Source: Candidatus Kapaibacterium sp.
GTDB taxonomy: Bacteria; Bacteroidota; Ignavibacteria; Kapaibacteriales; UBA961
DNA length: 42,888 nt
Reading direction: 5' to 3'
Assembly (NCBI GenBank): GCA_017302855.1
Contig: JAFLBY010000006.1
Span: 1-42,888, forward strand
Shown here: positions 18,147-25,973 of the stretch, one piece after another
Numbering within the stretch: position 1 is the stretch's first letter
Layout of the letters: each line of letters opens with the position of its first letter
Translations under genes and position numbers: made by a program
Notes under the pieces: generated by a model
What the model was told of the DNA's origin: nothing
Databases searched by the model: none
Seen by the model: only the letters and a program-made list of their open reading frames with translations

Positions 18147-20063
18147 ATGACTATAAAAGAAATTGAAGAACTGCTGATTCACGCAAAAGAATCAATGAAT
18201 GAATCTAAGTTTTCAGAAGCTGAACAACTTAGCCGGCAGTGTATTGAGAATCTCACATTGCATAATGATAATATACAATCACTTGTAATGGCATATAGAA
18301 TTCTCTGCGAGTCCTATATTAAACGTGGAATATACCAACAAGCATATCTCATTGCGAAACAAGTTCTTGATTTATATGAACAATACCTGAGCCACGAAGA
18401 TCAAGCACATATTCTACGCCTAATCGGGATAATTAAATTAGAAAACAGTGAATTTGAAATAGCTTTGCAATATCTTGAAGAATCGCTCTCTATTTTTAAA
18501 TCTCTCGACCAAGATTATAATGGTGCTCTTTGTTTACATGATATGGCACGCATATATTACAACTACTCGAATTATTCGGTAGCACTTGAATATTTTGAAA
18601 AAGTACTGTTAGAATTTGAAAAAAACAATGATAAAATACGAATCGGGAAAATTAAAAACAATATTGCAATGATCTATCATGTACAAGCTGATTATCATCA
18701 GGCAATTAGTTTGTATTTAGAAGCAATTCTTATTTATAATGAGTATAATGTCAAATCTGATTTGGCTACAGTACTAAGTAATCTTGGAGTAGCATATAAG
18801 GGGATTTCAGATTATGAAAATTCTTTTCTTTCCTTTCAAAAAGCGATTACTATTTTTGAAGAATTGAATATGAATCATCATTTGGCTCAATGCCTTGGTA
18901 ATATTGGTGTTAACTACCGTGATTTACATGATTATGAACGCTCAATAGAATATTTAAAAAAATCCGTAACCATGCATCAAGAACTTGGCTTGATAAATGG
19001 CATGGCTATGTTTATCGGTAATCTTGGCATAACATATAGCCAAATGGGTAGCCATGTACAATCACTTGAATACTTGAAAGAAGCATATCAACTCTATAAA
19101 GATTTGCATCAAGAAGTAGAATCGGCTCTGTTTGCTTCTAATATTGGTCATGGATACTATCTTTTTGGAAAGTATGAACAGGCACTTCAATATTCTCATG
19201 AGTCATTGCCGATTTTGCAAAAAAATGGCAGACAAGAAGAAGCAACAGGCGCATATAGAACTATTGGGCTTGTTTATGCATCTCCTAATTATATGGGATA
19301 TAATTGTGAAAAAGCTGAAAAAATTCTTTTAGAGGTCATTGATTCTTATACTCATCTGGACACAAAACTATATCTCTACCAGACACATGAGTTTCTCGCC
19401 ACTCTTTATAAGCAAGAGCATCGCTGGGAAGAATATGCAGAGCATATTGAAAAATACCATCAACTCTATATTGAAGTTCAAAATGAGGAAGTAAAGAAAC
19501 AAGTTGACAGATTCGGTTGGGAACGTAAAGTAATCGAAATGGAGAAAGAAAAAGAAATAGAAAATATCAAAAATGAAGCAGGCAAAAAAATACTCGAAGA
19601 AACTATCAATTTTCAGAAACTCTCCATCGAACAGCAGTCCCGTGAATTAAAAAATACTATCGAAGAACTTGTAAGAAAAAATTCTTTATTACAGCATATT
19701 CAATCCGATATAAAAAAAATCGCACCCCATACTATTCGTGAAGGAACAGAACATATCAAGCAACTTTTAGATCGTGTGGAGCGCAATATAACACCCCTTG
19801 AAAGTAATCAGCAATTACATAATCAACTCAATGAAATCCATAAGGATTTTATGTACAATCTTCATGAAAAATTTCCTGATTTAACAATAATGGAATTAAA
19901 AATTGCAGCACTTTTATCTATGAAACTTACTTCATCGAATATAGCAGCAGCATTGTTTTTATCAAAAAGAACAGTAGAATCACATCGTTTAAGTTTACGC
20001 AAAAAGTGCGGTATCGGTAAAGATGATAATATCTATGAGGAACTATCGAAGTATATGGTATAA
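18147..20063 (+). CDS. TPR-repeat protein with C-terminal LuxR-type HTH
   Basis: The 638-residue product begins at ATG 18147 (MTIKEIEELLIHAKESMNES). About ten tetratricopeptide units fill residues ~5-440 (for example DYHQAISLYLEAILIYNEYN and GSHVQSLEYLKEAYQLYKDL). A coiled coil follows at ~450-540, rich in Glu and Lys (WERKVIEMEKEKEIENIKNE). The last ~65 residues (LTIMELKIAALLSMKLTSSNIAAALFLSKRTVESHR) form a LuxR/GerE-type helix-turn-helix. There is no membrane segment or kinase domain. This is a widespread Bacteroidota architecture; the TPRs probably bind a peptide or protein partner. Divergent placement relative to the 960-aa T9SS protein suggests, but does not show, regulation of it. Confidence 0.85.
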   Translation: MTIKEIEELLIHAKESMNESKFSEAEQLSRQCIENLTLHNDNIQSLVMAYRILCESYIKRGIYQQAYLIAKQVLDLYEQYLSHEDQAHILRLIGIIKLENSEFEIALQYLEESLSIFKSLDQDYNGALCLHDMARIYYNYSNYSVALEYFEKVLLEFEKNNDKIRIGKIKNNIAMIYHVQADYHQAISLYLEAILIYNEYNVKSDLATVLSNLGVAYKGISDYENSFLSFQKAITIFEELNMNHHLAQCLGNIGVNYRDLHDYERSIEYLKKSVTMHQELGLINGMAMFIGNLGITYSQMGSHVQSLEYLKEAYQLYKDLHQEVESALFASNIGHGYYLFGKYEQALQYSHESLPILQKNGRQEEATGAYRTIGLVYASPNYMGYNCEKAEKILLEVIDSYTHLDTKLYLYQTHEFLATLYKQEHRWEEYAEHIEKYHQLYIEVQNEEVKKQVDRFGWERKVIEMEKEKEIENIKNEAGKKILEETINFQKLSIEQQSRELKNTIEELVRKNSLLQHIQSDIKKIAPHTIREGTEHIKQLLDRVERNITPLESNQQLHNQLNEIHKDFMYNLHEKFPDLTIMELKIAALLSMKLTSSNIAAALFLSKRTVESHRLSLRKKCGIGKDDNIYEELSKYMV

Positions 20064-20208
20064 AAATATGATACGGCTCACACATCGTAAGATAATGCCT
20101 TTGTATTTCACTGTGCTTGGTGTGTAAAGGTAATTATTGACAATATCGTATCCTTTCTATCTTATCAGGAATTTTTACTTAACGAATATCTATTCTTATA
20201 AACACTTT

Positions 20209-20259
20209 CCTTAAAAGCAAAGGAGCACCCGCAGACTGAATTTCCCCCGAAATGTTCTT
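20209..20259. repeat. 51-bp direct repeat, copy 1
   Basis: Identical over 51 nt to 21142-21192. It begins CCTTAAAAGCAAAGG and ends AATGTTCTT. The centre contains an ATTTC/GAAAT hairpin with a GGGG loop on the minus strand. It lies 39 nt after the stop of the lipoprotein gene. Read on the minus strand it encodes EHFGGNSVCGCSFAFK in a frame without an ATG. Confidence 0.95.
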
Positions 20260-20297
20260 CACTATTTTTACAAGTATATTTTCGCAAGAAGAAAGCG

Positions 20298-21068
20298 CTA
20301 TTTTTTAATAGTATAAGGAATATAAAAATGATCCGGTCCAAAATTTCGTAAAACCTTTATACTCTCTCGATACTTCTTACCACATTTGTTTGTATCAACT
20401 GTTTGATACATATCTGATTTATGAACATTAGAAACAGCTTCTACATAAAATTTATTTTCAAAAATAACCGAATCTTTACTTTTTGTGGAATATGCAATTC
20501 TATTATAGAAAACGAAAGGACTATCATTACGTAAAAAATTTATCGTTATCATTGTTTTATCGGAAGGTGAAAATGAACAGTTCCGAAACAAATCTGTGAC
20601 TATTTCATACCTCGATATATTAACCTGTGTCTGAGGTGGAACAACAATATCACGAGGTTCATCATAGGATTCTATATAACTGTGAGATTGTGTTTCAAAA
20701 TTTACTTTTGAATTTACATTTTCCAGATTAGCTTTTGATTCTCCTAAAGTACCGGATAACTCTGTTGAAAATTTTCTCATTGTATAGTATGGATATGCTA
20801 TGCCATTTTTGATAAAAAATGTTCTGGAAAGATCCACGACTATATCATCAGAAGTCTTATTATAGATGAAAAAACCTACATTACCATTTTCTCCCCACAA
20901 ATCATAGGTAATTTTACAATTCTTATCTTCAAAAAGTAATTGATTATCAATCTTAATTCCATTTTCTACTTTTACTCTGTGAACTTGGTAATAATCTTTA
21001 ACTGCACAAGATTGCGTCACGACCAAAAGAACAAGAAGAAAGTTTTTACTCACAATAGTAATCTCCAT
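20298..21068 (-). CDS. Putative outer-envelope lipoprotein, conserved hypothetical
   Basis: From ATG 21068 the protein has 256 residues: MEITIVSKNFLLVLLVVTQSC, where the hydrophobic run and VTQSC suggest lipobox processing at Cys21, followed by AVKDYYQVHRV. The body (NCKITYDLWGENGNVGFFIYNKTSDDIVVDLSRTFFIKNGIAYPYY) is a beta-rich sequence of a kind found in uncharacterised Bacteroidota lipoproteins; no enzymatic motif is visible. The gene is flanked by a pair of identical 51-bp repeats (20209-20259 and 21142-21192). The upstream copy supplies the -33-like TTTG of its promoter. Base composition is very AT-rich compared with the housekeeping genes to the left, which fits mobility or recent acquisition. 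Confidence 0.7.
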   Translation of the reverse strand: MEITIVSKNFLLVLLVVTQSCAVKDYYQVHRVKVENGIKIDNQLLFEDKNCKITYDLWGENGNVGFFIYNKTSDDIVVDLSRTFFIKNGIAYPYYTMRKFSTELSGTLGESKANLENVNSKVNFETQSHSYIESYDEPRDIVVPPQTQVNISRYEIVTDLFRNCSFSPSDKTMITINFLRNDSPFVFYNRIAYSTKSKDSVIFENKFYVEAVSNVHKSDMYQTVDTNKCGKKYRESIKVLRNFGPDHFYIPYTIKK

Positions 21069-21122
21069 AGTAATAAAAAAACATATTATCAATTAAATCT
21101 GTATAATTTCAATACACATATA

Positions 21123-21154
21123 CAAATATACAGATTTTTCACCTTAAAAGCAAA
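21123..21154 (-). promoter_or_regulatory. Promoter of the lipoprotein gene (-33 inside the repeat)
   Basis: On the minus strand TTTG (21154-21151), a 20-nt spacer, and TATATTTG (21130-21123) match the Bacteroidota TTTG-N19/20-TAnnTTTG layout. This predicts a start near 21116 and a leader of about 48 nt. The TTTG belongs to the 51-bp direct repeat. Confidence 0.7.
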
Positions 21155-21192
21155 GGAGCACCCGCAGACTGAATTTCCCCCGAAATGTTCTT
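21142..21192. repeat. 51-bp direct repeat, copy 2
   Basis: Identical to 20209-20259, 933 bp away and in the same orientation. It lies 73 nt after the stop of the VOC gene at 21266. In this copy GGAGCA (minus strand, just before the repeat) and TGCTCC (within it) could form an outer stem around the ATTTC/GAAAT hairpin; copy 1 lacks that arm. Its EHFGGNSVCGCSFAFK frame continues upstream (NVEAGASEK) without a start codon. Confidence 0.95.
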
Positions 21193-21265
21193 TTTCTGAT
21201 GCTCCCGCTTCTACATTTTGTTCAAAATCTGTTCGTGCTATGCTTCATTTTCAAGAAATGCTCTA

Positions 21266-21634
21266 CTATTGCTTTCCTATAAATTCAATAATATTACCGC
21301 TTGTATCTTTCGCTTGAAACCAATAATCCACCTCATTCATTGCAATCGGTTCATCATGGATAATCTCACACTGATGTTCTTTTAAATGCATAAACATAGC
21401 TTGAACAGAACTCACTTCCAGTGCAAGAGTACATCCGGTATGCCTCAATTGTCTGTCTAAAAAAGTACAACCTCCTATCAGATATATACCTTGAGCATCA
21501 TTTAATGACAAATAACATGAGTGGTCATTCATGGGAGAAAAATTTCCCATTCCTATAATATCACGATAAAAATGTAATGCTTTTTCATAATTATCCACAT
21601 ATATAGATCCAATTGCTATTCCTTTTATCATCAT
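21266..21634 (-). CDS. VOC-family (glyoxalase/bleomycin-resistance fold) protein
   Basis: A 122-residue single VOC module (MMIKGIAIGSIYVDNYEKALHFYRDIIGMG) with the usual two beta-alpha-beta-beta-beta halves, ending DYWFQAKDTSGNIIEFIGKQ. The terminal E (NIIEF) is a typical metal ligand position. A TTG at 21646 would overlap the stop of the DUF4199 gene by 3 nt; ATG 21634 is chosen as the more usual start. It is probably co-transcribed with the DUF4199 gene. Substrate is unknown: isomerase, dioxygenase or drug-binding roles all occur in the fold. Confidence 0.8.
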   Translation of the reverse strand: MMIKGIAIGSIYVDNYEKALHFYRDIIGMGNFSPMNDHSCYLSLNDAQGIYLIGGCTFLDRQLRHTGCTLALEVSSVQAMFMHLKEHQCEIIHDEPIAMNEVDYWFQAKDTSGNIIEFIGKQ

Positions 21635-21642
21635 GACATTAA

Positions 21643-22143
21643 TCAAGAAACTGTGAGTAAATTTTTTGTTCGCATAAACAATGCAATAATTGCCGATAAA
21701 AAACCACCACCAAGAATAACACCGACAACTATTTGTACCGAATAAGAGAACAGACTAAAATAGTCTGATAATTCTTTTTCAGCACTTAGTTTATCAGCAT
21801 GATTAGCAATATTTGACATACCATGTGCAATCATATCTAAATAAAACATCGGATTGATAAGCTTAACATAGATAATATGCCCTATAAGAGCAAGAGGTGC
21901 GCCTATAAGTGCCATCATAAAACCGGAAAAAAATGCAGTTTTATAGGAAATAATGCCGCCTTGTTCTTTTTTCTTCTCATGTATGGTCTTATACGTAAAA
22001 TATATTGGTACCGGAAGAATTATATTGGTCAGATACGGATGCAAATCAATATAGACTGTATGCAATCCAATAATATATTCAGCCAAAGTCCATAAAAAAG
22101 CTATGAAACCCATAATGAGGGCATATCGAATTTCAATACGCAT
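21643..22143 (-). CDS. DUF4199-like integral membrane protein
   Basis: The 166-residue protein has about four membrane segments (IRYALIMGFIAFLWTLAEYII, YLTNIILPVPIYFTYKTI, AFFSGFMMALIGAPLALIGHIIYV, FSYSVQIVVGVILGGGFLSAIIALF). The YKTIHEKK..GG.ISYKTAFFSGF pattern is typical of DUF4199 proteins of Bacteroidota. Function is unknown. It begins 74 nt after the upstream VOC gene, beyond a terminator, so it has its own promoter and is followed directly by another VOC gene. Confidence 0.75.
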   Translation of the reverse strand: MRIEIRYALIMGFIAFLWTLAEYIIGLHTVYIDLHPYLTNIILPVPIYFTYKTIHEKKKEQGGIISYKTAFFSGFMMALIGAPLALIGHIIYVKLINPMFYLDMIAHGMSNIANHADKLSAEKELSDYFSLFSYSVQIVVGVILGGGFLSAIIALFMRTKNLLTVS

Positions 22144-22169
22144 GCTATTCTTTTTATCATAATTGTAAG

Positions 22170-22202
22170 AAAAAAAAGTCCGAAACGGAGAGTTCCGGAC
22201 TT
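22170..22202 (-). terminator. Rho-independent terminator of VOC gene 22217
   Basis: AAGTCCG pairs with CGGACTT around an inner AACT..TTT region on the minus strand, followed by eight T. It starts 15 nt after the stop codon. Confidence 0.85.
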
Positions 22203-22216
22203 AACTCCAAGTTCAC

Positions 22217-22591
22217 TTATGCAGCATTGGGATCTGTTTGCCACAAACCGTGTGTATTACCTTCTGTATCGGTAAAATATGCTACCCACCCCATGGTAGG
22301 AACAGCCATTTTCGGAACGGTTATTGTACCACCCGCGGCAATTATTTTCTCACAATACTCATCAACAGAAGCAACATCAATGGCATTGATTACCGCTTGC
22401 GGATAATTTGTATCGCGCTTTGCAATGGCTCCGTCAATTCCCATATCGCCTTCGGATGCCGAAGTACTGCACATAAGATAAGCATCGCCTTCACCCCAAC
22501 TATTGATTTGCCAACCAAAAACAGAACTGAAAAAATTTGCGGCACGCTGTGTGTCATCTGCAAAAATTTCGAAATGAACCGGACGAGACAT
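22217..22591 (-). CDS. VOC-family protein
   Basis: The 124-residue VOC protein (MSRPVHFEIFADDTQRAANFFSSVFGWQINSWG) has the PVHFEI...F.SSVFGW start of the lactoylglutathione-lyase-like subgroup and the closing MGWVAYFTDTEGNTHGLWQTD strand. His9 is a plausible first-half metal ligand (VHFEI), but the last usual Glu is Leu/Trp (HGLWQ), so metal binding may be incomplete. AAGGAG lies 7 nt before ATG 22591. It forms a single-gene transcript between a TATTTTTG box and a terminator. Confidence 0.85.
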   Translation of the reverse strand: MSRPVHFEIFADDTQRAANFFSSVFGWQINSWGEGDAYLMCSTSASEGDMGIDGAIAKRDTNYPQAVINAIDVASVDEYCEKIIAAGGTITVPKMAVPTMGWVAYFTDTEGNTHGLWQTDPNAA

Positions 22592-22870
22592 ACATAACTC
22601 CTTACAATGAAAATGAATAAAAAAAGTGTGTACCGGATTTCACGGCACTATGTTACAAAAATAATCAACCGAATTTTTCAATTTGGTAATGTTATGAAGA
22701 GTTCACTCACCTCGTCATTAGCGCAGCAATACGTCCTCACCATTCCAAATACTTTACGGAAGCATTAAAGCAACTTATGTTCACAAGAACTATTACAAAT
22801 TTAACACATTGTCAAATATTTTCCAAATTGTCAAATAAAATTTAACATTTGTCTCTGCGATACAGTAGGT
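22592..22870. other. Intergenic, 279 bp
   Basis: Apart from the leader and -7 box of the VOC gene, I see only AT-rich sequence with a repeated TTGTCAAAT-like motif (near 22810 and 22828). No gene is supported. Confidence 0.4.
22656..22663 (-). promoter_or_regulatory. -7 box of VOC gene 22217-22591
   Basis: TATTTTTG on the minus strand, 64 nt before the start codon, matches TAnnTTTG. No well-spaced -33 TTTG was found; TTG lies 15 nt upstream, which is short. Confidence 0.4.
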
Positions 22871-23056
22871 TTACAGTATGGTGATGGGTGTGAAAGGAAG
22901 CGTATCAGTGTCCGGTTTTTGTTGAATATCAGGAGTATCTGTATCAGAAGAATTTTCAAGATGCAATAGACCGCAGAGGCGGCGATACTCATCTAAGGGC
23001 AAGACAATATAACGAATGTGATCGCTGTCGGTGATGATATAATGTTCATACTTCAT
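22871..23056 (-). CDS. Small hypothetical protein, Phd/YefM-like fragment
   Basis: A 61-residue protein (MKYEHYIITDSDHIRYIVLPLDEYRRLCGLL). The segment YIVLPLDEYRRL recalls the central strand-helix of Phd/YefM-type antitoxins and related prevent-host-death proteins, but the DNA-binding N-terminus is missing and the tail (SSDTDTPDIQQKPDTDTLP) is disordered. AGGGTAG lies 5 nt before the ATG. It starts 12 nt after the YCII-like gene and is probably co-transcribed. No toxin-like partner is next to it. An unrelated small orphan protein is equally possible. Confidence 0.5.
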   Translation of the reverse strand: MKYEHYIITDSDHIRYIVLPLDEYRRLCGLLHLENSSDTDTPDIQQKPDTDTLPFTPITIL

Positions 23057-23068
23057 AATACTACCCTA

Positions 23069-23389
23069 TTATTGTAAGCGCGAACTATGTTCTGAATACT
23101 GCAAATCCGCAAAGAAAACATCCCATACCAATAACTCGGTATGTCCAATTTCATTCATAGGGCTACCACTGCTTAACTCCATGGCATGTTCCGGTGAATC
23201 GGCAGTGATAAGGGTAAGTCCGCCGCTGTGATTTTCAAAACCACCGCCACCGCAGGCAACAAGATGACCATCACGCCGGAGCGATTGTAACCACTCCATA
23301 AGTTGCGGAATACGCGATTGAAATGTCTCTTGGTCAAAAGTTTCATCACTCTCGAATGATTTCCAAATCAGTGCATATACAGTTTTCAT
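23069..23389 (-). CDS. YCII-like small protein
   Basis: ATG 23389 is chosen because AAAGGA lies 5 nt upstream; the upstream extension has no ribosome-binding site. The 106-residue protein (MKTVYALIWKSFESDETFDQETFQSRIPQLMEWLQSLRRDGHLVACGGGGFENHSGGLTLITADSPEHAMEL) shows the ferredoxin-like pattern of YCII-related domains: a short N-terminal strand, a helix, GG..HSGG, and ADS.EHA preceding the last helix. Catalytic function is not established for most of the family. It forms a two-gene unit with the small ORF at 22871. Confidence 0.65.
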   Translation of the reverse strand: MKTVYALIWKSFESDETFDQETFQSRIPQLMEWLQSLRRDGHLVACGGGGFENHSGGLTLITADSPEHAMELSSGSPMNEIGHTELLVWDVFFADLQYSEHSSRLQ

Positions 23390-23661
23390 ATTTTTCCTTT
23401 CGTTTATACATGCAATAACACTTTTTTTGTACGATTGTATCAAAACACCGAGATGTTTCAACAAAATTTAACATTTCAGATGCCATTGTAGCATCAAGTT
23501 TCATTGTAGGCATAGAATAGTGTATTGTAATGTTTGCGATATGAAAAAAAAGTAGTAAGTTCGCCCTACGGATTGTTGATTCTCTTGTTTGTTAAAAAAA
23601 CATGAGGGATGAAAATCACAAGTATATGCTTCCATTATTTGATCACAATGACAAATGAACT

Positions 23662-24111
23662 ATGAGTGAAGAACTTAATAACACGTCGAATGAAGCAATA
23701 CCCAAAGTAACAGGTATTGGCGGTATTTTCTTTTTTGCCGAAAATCCGGAAACCTTAAAGGAATGGTATGCACATAATCTGGGACTTGAAGTGAATCAGT
23801 GGGGTTCGACCTTTGAGTACCGCAATGCTCATAAGCCCGATGAAATCAATTATGCACAATGGAGTCCTTTTAACCGAGACACTACATACTTTGCACCTTC
23901 AAAAAAAGAATTTATGATTAATTACAGGGTTCAACATATTGAATCCTTAGTACAGAAGTTAAAAGAAAATGGTGTTACTATTCTTAATGAAATCGAGGAA
24001 TATGACTATGGGAAATTTGTTCATATAATGGATGCCGAAGGCAATAAGATAGAATTATGGGAACCCGTTGACAGTGTTTTTACTGCAATGGGTGGAAAAA
24101 CAACTAAATAA
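23662..24111 (+). CDS. VOC-family protein
   Basis: 149 residues: a short N-terminal extension (MSEELNNTSNEAIPK), then one VOC module (VTGIGGIFFFAENPETLKEWYAHNLGLEVNQWGSTFEYR). The end DYGKFVHIMDAEGNKIELWEPVD has the canonical IELWEP motif, whose Glu is a metal ligand in glyoxalase-like proteins. No ligand can be predicted. The leader (about 200 nt) has no clear promoter box. Confidence 0.85.
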   Translation: MSEELNNTSNEAIPKVTGIGGIFFFAENPETLKEWYAHNLGLEVNQWGSTFEYRNAHKPDEINYAQWSPFNRDTTYFAPSKKEFMINYRVQHIESLVQKLKENGVTILNEIEEYDYGKFVHIMDAEGNKIELWEPVDSVFTAMGGKTTK

Positions 24112-24242
24112 CAATGAGAACAAAGACATACAACCTACGACTTTCTCTCAATCGTAAATGTTCAATCAGAATATCTTAGATCAAATATATTTTCACGACA
24201 ATATTCAAACAGAATATATTTTTATATCACAATAAATAAAAG

Positions 24243-24707
24243 ATGACAATGGTAAAAAACATTTTTAGTCAAGAAGTGACCGAGGAAATCATTACTCGCA
24301 TTAACTCCTTGCAACCGCATAACACACCGCTTTGGGGTACAATGAGCGCCGATCAAATGTTGGCACATTGCAATGTGACCTATGACTTTGTCTTTCATAC
24401 AGAAAAGTTCAAGCGACCCAATCCTTTAATGCGTTTTATTCTAAAAACCTTTGTAAAAAACATTGTTGTAAACGAGAAACCATATTCAAAAAACAGTAGA
24501 ACAGCTCCCGAATTTGTTATGGTTGGTCAAAAAAACTTTGAACAAGAAAAAATTAAACTTATTGAAAACATAAAAAAATCACAACAACATGGTTATGAAT
24601 ATTTTGATGGAAAAGAGAATTTCTCTTTTGGAATCATGTCCGGCAAAGAATGGAACAACTTATTCTATAAACATCTTGACCATCATCTTTCACAATTTGG
24701 TCTATAA
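24243..24707 (+). CDS. DUF1569/DinB-like protein
   Basis: A 154-residue helical protein (LQPHNTPLWGTMSADQMLAHCNVTYDF) with the MSADQMLAHC motif and a second His pair near the end (YKHLDHHLSQFGL), matching the three-histidine metal site layout of DinB/DUF1569 four-helix bundles. The start is MTMVKN at 24243, with a second in-frame Met two codons later. A role in thiol-dependent detoxification is known for DinB-like transferases but is only suggested here by the surrounding VOC genes. Confidence 0.8.
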   Translation: MTMVKNIFSQEVTEEIITRINSLQPHNTPLWGTMSADQMLAHCNVTYDFVFHTEKFKRPNPLMRFILKTFVKNIVVNEKPYSKNSRTAPEFVMVGQKNFEQEKIKLIENIKKSQQHGYEYFDGKENFSFGIMSGKEWNNLFYKHLDHHLSQFGL

Positions 24708-24808
24708 TGTGACATCTATGGCATCAATTTTACTATTCATATGTTTATTGATTATAAGAATATGAGATTTACACTTACACAAACTCATTGTATATATAAG
24801 GAATAACG

Positions 24809-25165
24809 ATGCTTACAGATATTCATCCTAAATTACCGATGCGTCGAAAAGAAGTTACAAAAGATTTCTATATAAAAGTATTATCATTTCAGGAATATGG
24901 CTACAGAGAGAATAATTCATATTTAATGGTGGCTAAGGATAATATTCAAATCCACTTTTTTGAACATCCTACATTAAATCCTTTGGAAAATGATGGACAA
25001 GTGTATATACGTACAGATGATATTGATACTCTCTACGATGATTTTCTTCAAAAGGGTATTCCTATACATCCTTCCGGTCACTTAGCGGTAAAACAGTGGG
25101 GTACTAAAGAATTTTCGATTCTTGATCCGGACAATAATCTCTTAACATTTGGACAAATGGTGTAA
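24809..25165 (+). CDS. VOC-family protein, bleomycin-resistance-like
   Basis: 118 residues (MLTDIHPKLPMRRKEVTKDFYIKVLSFQEYGYRENNSYLMVAKDNIQIHFFEHPTL). The pattern LPMR..E.TKDFYI.VL.F, IQIHFFEH and VYIRTDDIDTLYDDF is that of the bleomycin-resistance/BRP-like VOC subgroup. The end (KEFSILDPDNNLLTFGQ) lacks the metal-ligand Glu, as in drug-sequestering members. AAGGA lies 6 nt upstream of ATG. It precedes the Crp/Fnr gene by 132 nt. Confidence 0.85.
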   Translation: MLTDIHPKLPMRRKEVTKDFYIKVLSFQEYGYRENNSYLMVAKDNIQIHFFEHPTLNPLENDGQVYIRTDDIDTLYDDFLQKGIPIHPSGHLAVKQWGTKEFSILDPDNNLLTFGQMV

Positions 25166-25297
25166 GTATTCCATCAAAAACACAACAGACTTCACAGCAG
25201 GTCAATACAATATAATGTTCACCATATATTCTATTGATAAAGAAGAAAAGCACAGCAATCATCATTAATATGTCAATTGATAAGGAATCATTATCGT

Positions 25298-25882
25298 ATG
25301 CTGAACGAACATACACTCTTTCTTAAAAACTTTATATCATACTTTGTACAGCCGACTGAGCAACAATGGAATGTTTTTTTTTCCTATATTCATGAGGAAA
25401 ATATTGAAAAAGGTAAGGCTTTTGTGACAAAAGAAATTCCTTGCACGAAACTTTATTTTATTGTCGATGGCATTGCAAGACATTATCTACTTGACCAAAA
25501 CAATGATGAGATTACAACATGGTTCAATTTGCCGGGCAGTTTAGCTACCGATTTTGCAGGGTTTACCATCAATGAGCCACAACCGTTCGTGATTCAAGCA
25601 ATTACCCCAATTACGGCATTAAGTATATCGAATATTGCTTTAGAACAACTCTACCAAGCCGACCATATTTGGGAACGATTAGGAAGATTAATCAATCAGT
25701 ATTATCTCATAGAACTGATTAAACGCAATAATGGAATGTTAAAGAAAAATGCTCGCGAACGTTATGAAGAATTTTGCACACAGTATATTGCCCTTTTCAA
25801 TAGTGTACCTCTCAAGTATATAGCTTCTTACTTAAATATCACTTTAGAAACTCTCAGTCGCTTACGCTCGAACACATACTAG
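25298..25882 (+). CDS. Crp/Fnr-family transcriptional regulator without Fe-S cysteines
   Basis: The 194-residue protein starts at ATG 25298 (MLNEHTLFLKNFISYF). Residues ~15-120 form a cyclic-nucleotide-binding-like beta barrel (ENIEKGKAFVTKEIPCTKLYFIVDGIARHYLL). The dimer helix spans ~125-160. The terminal HTH (LKYIASYLNITLETLSRLR) has recognition residues Glu184, Ser187 and Arg188 arranged E-x-x-S-R as in FNR, where they read TTGAT/ATCAA. There is no N-terminal Cys cluster for a 4Fe-4S centre (only C49 and C160). Two perfect TTGAT-N4-ATCAA palindromes lie 5 and 478 bp downstream, making the next two genes likely targets. The effector is unknown. Confidence 0.88.
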   Translation: MLNEHTLFLKNFISYFVQPTEQQWNVFFSYIHEENIEKGKAFVTKEIPCTKLYFIVDGIARHYLLDQNNDEITTWFNLPGSLATDFAGFTINEPQPFVIQAITPITALSISNIALEQLYQADHIWERLGRLINQYYLIELIKRNNGMLKKNARERYEEFCTQYIALFNSVPLKYIASYLNITLETLSRLRSNTY

Positions 25883-25886
25883 TTTT

Positions 25887-25931
25887 TTGATATTTATCAA
25901 ATGATTATATCTCTTGCTATAGGTATATTGC
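25887..25931 (+). promoter_or_regulatory. FNR-type operator plus -7-like box before small gene 25974
   Basis: TTGATATTTATCAA at 25887-25900 is a perfect FNR-type palindrome. Exactly 23 nt later is TATATTGC (25924-25931), close to TAnnTTTG. The same spacing occurs at 26360-26404. Confidence 0.65.
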
Positions 25932-25973
25932 TACCTGTCTCATATCATACACGAAAAAATTTCAGTAATCACA

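Noticed and set aside
20209-21192. Integron cassette array
   Set aside because: Gene-repeat-gene-repeat order is suggestive, but no GTTRRRY/RYYYAAC core sites or integrase were seen.
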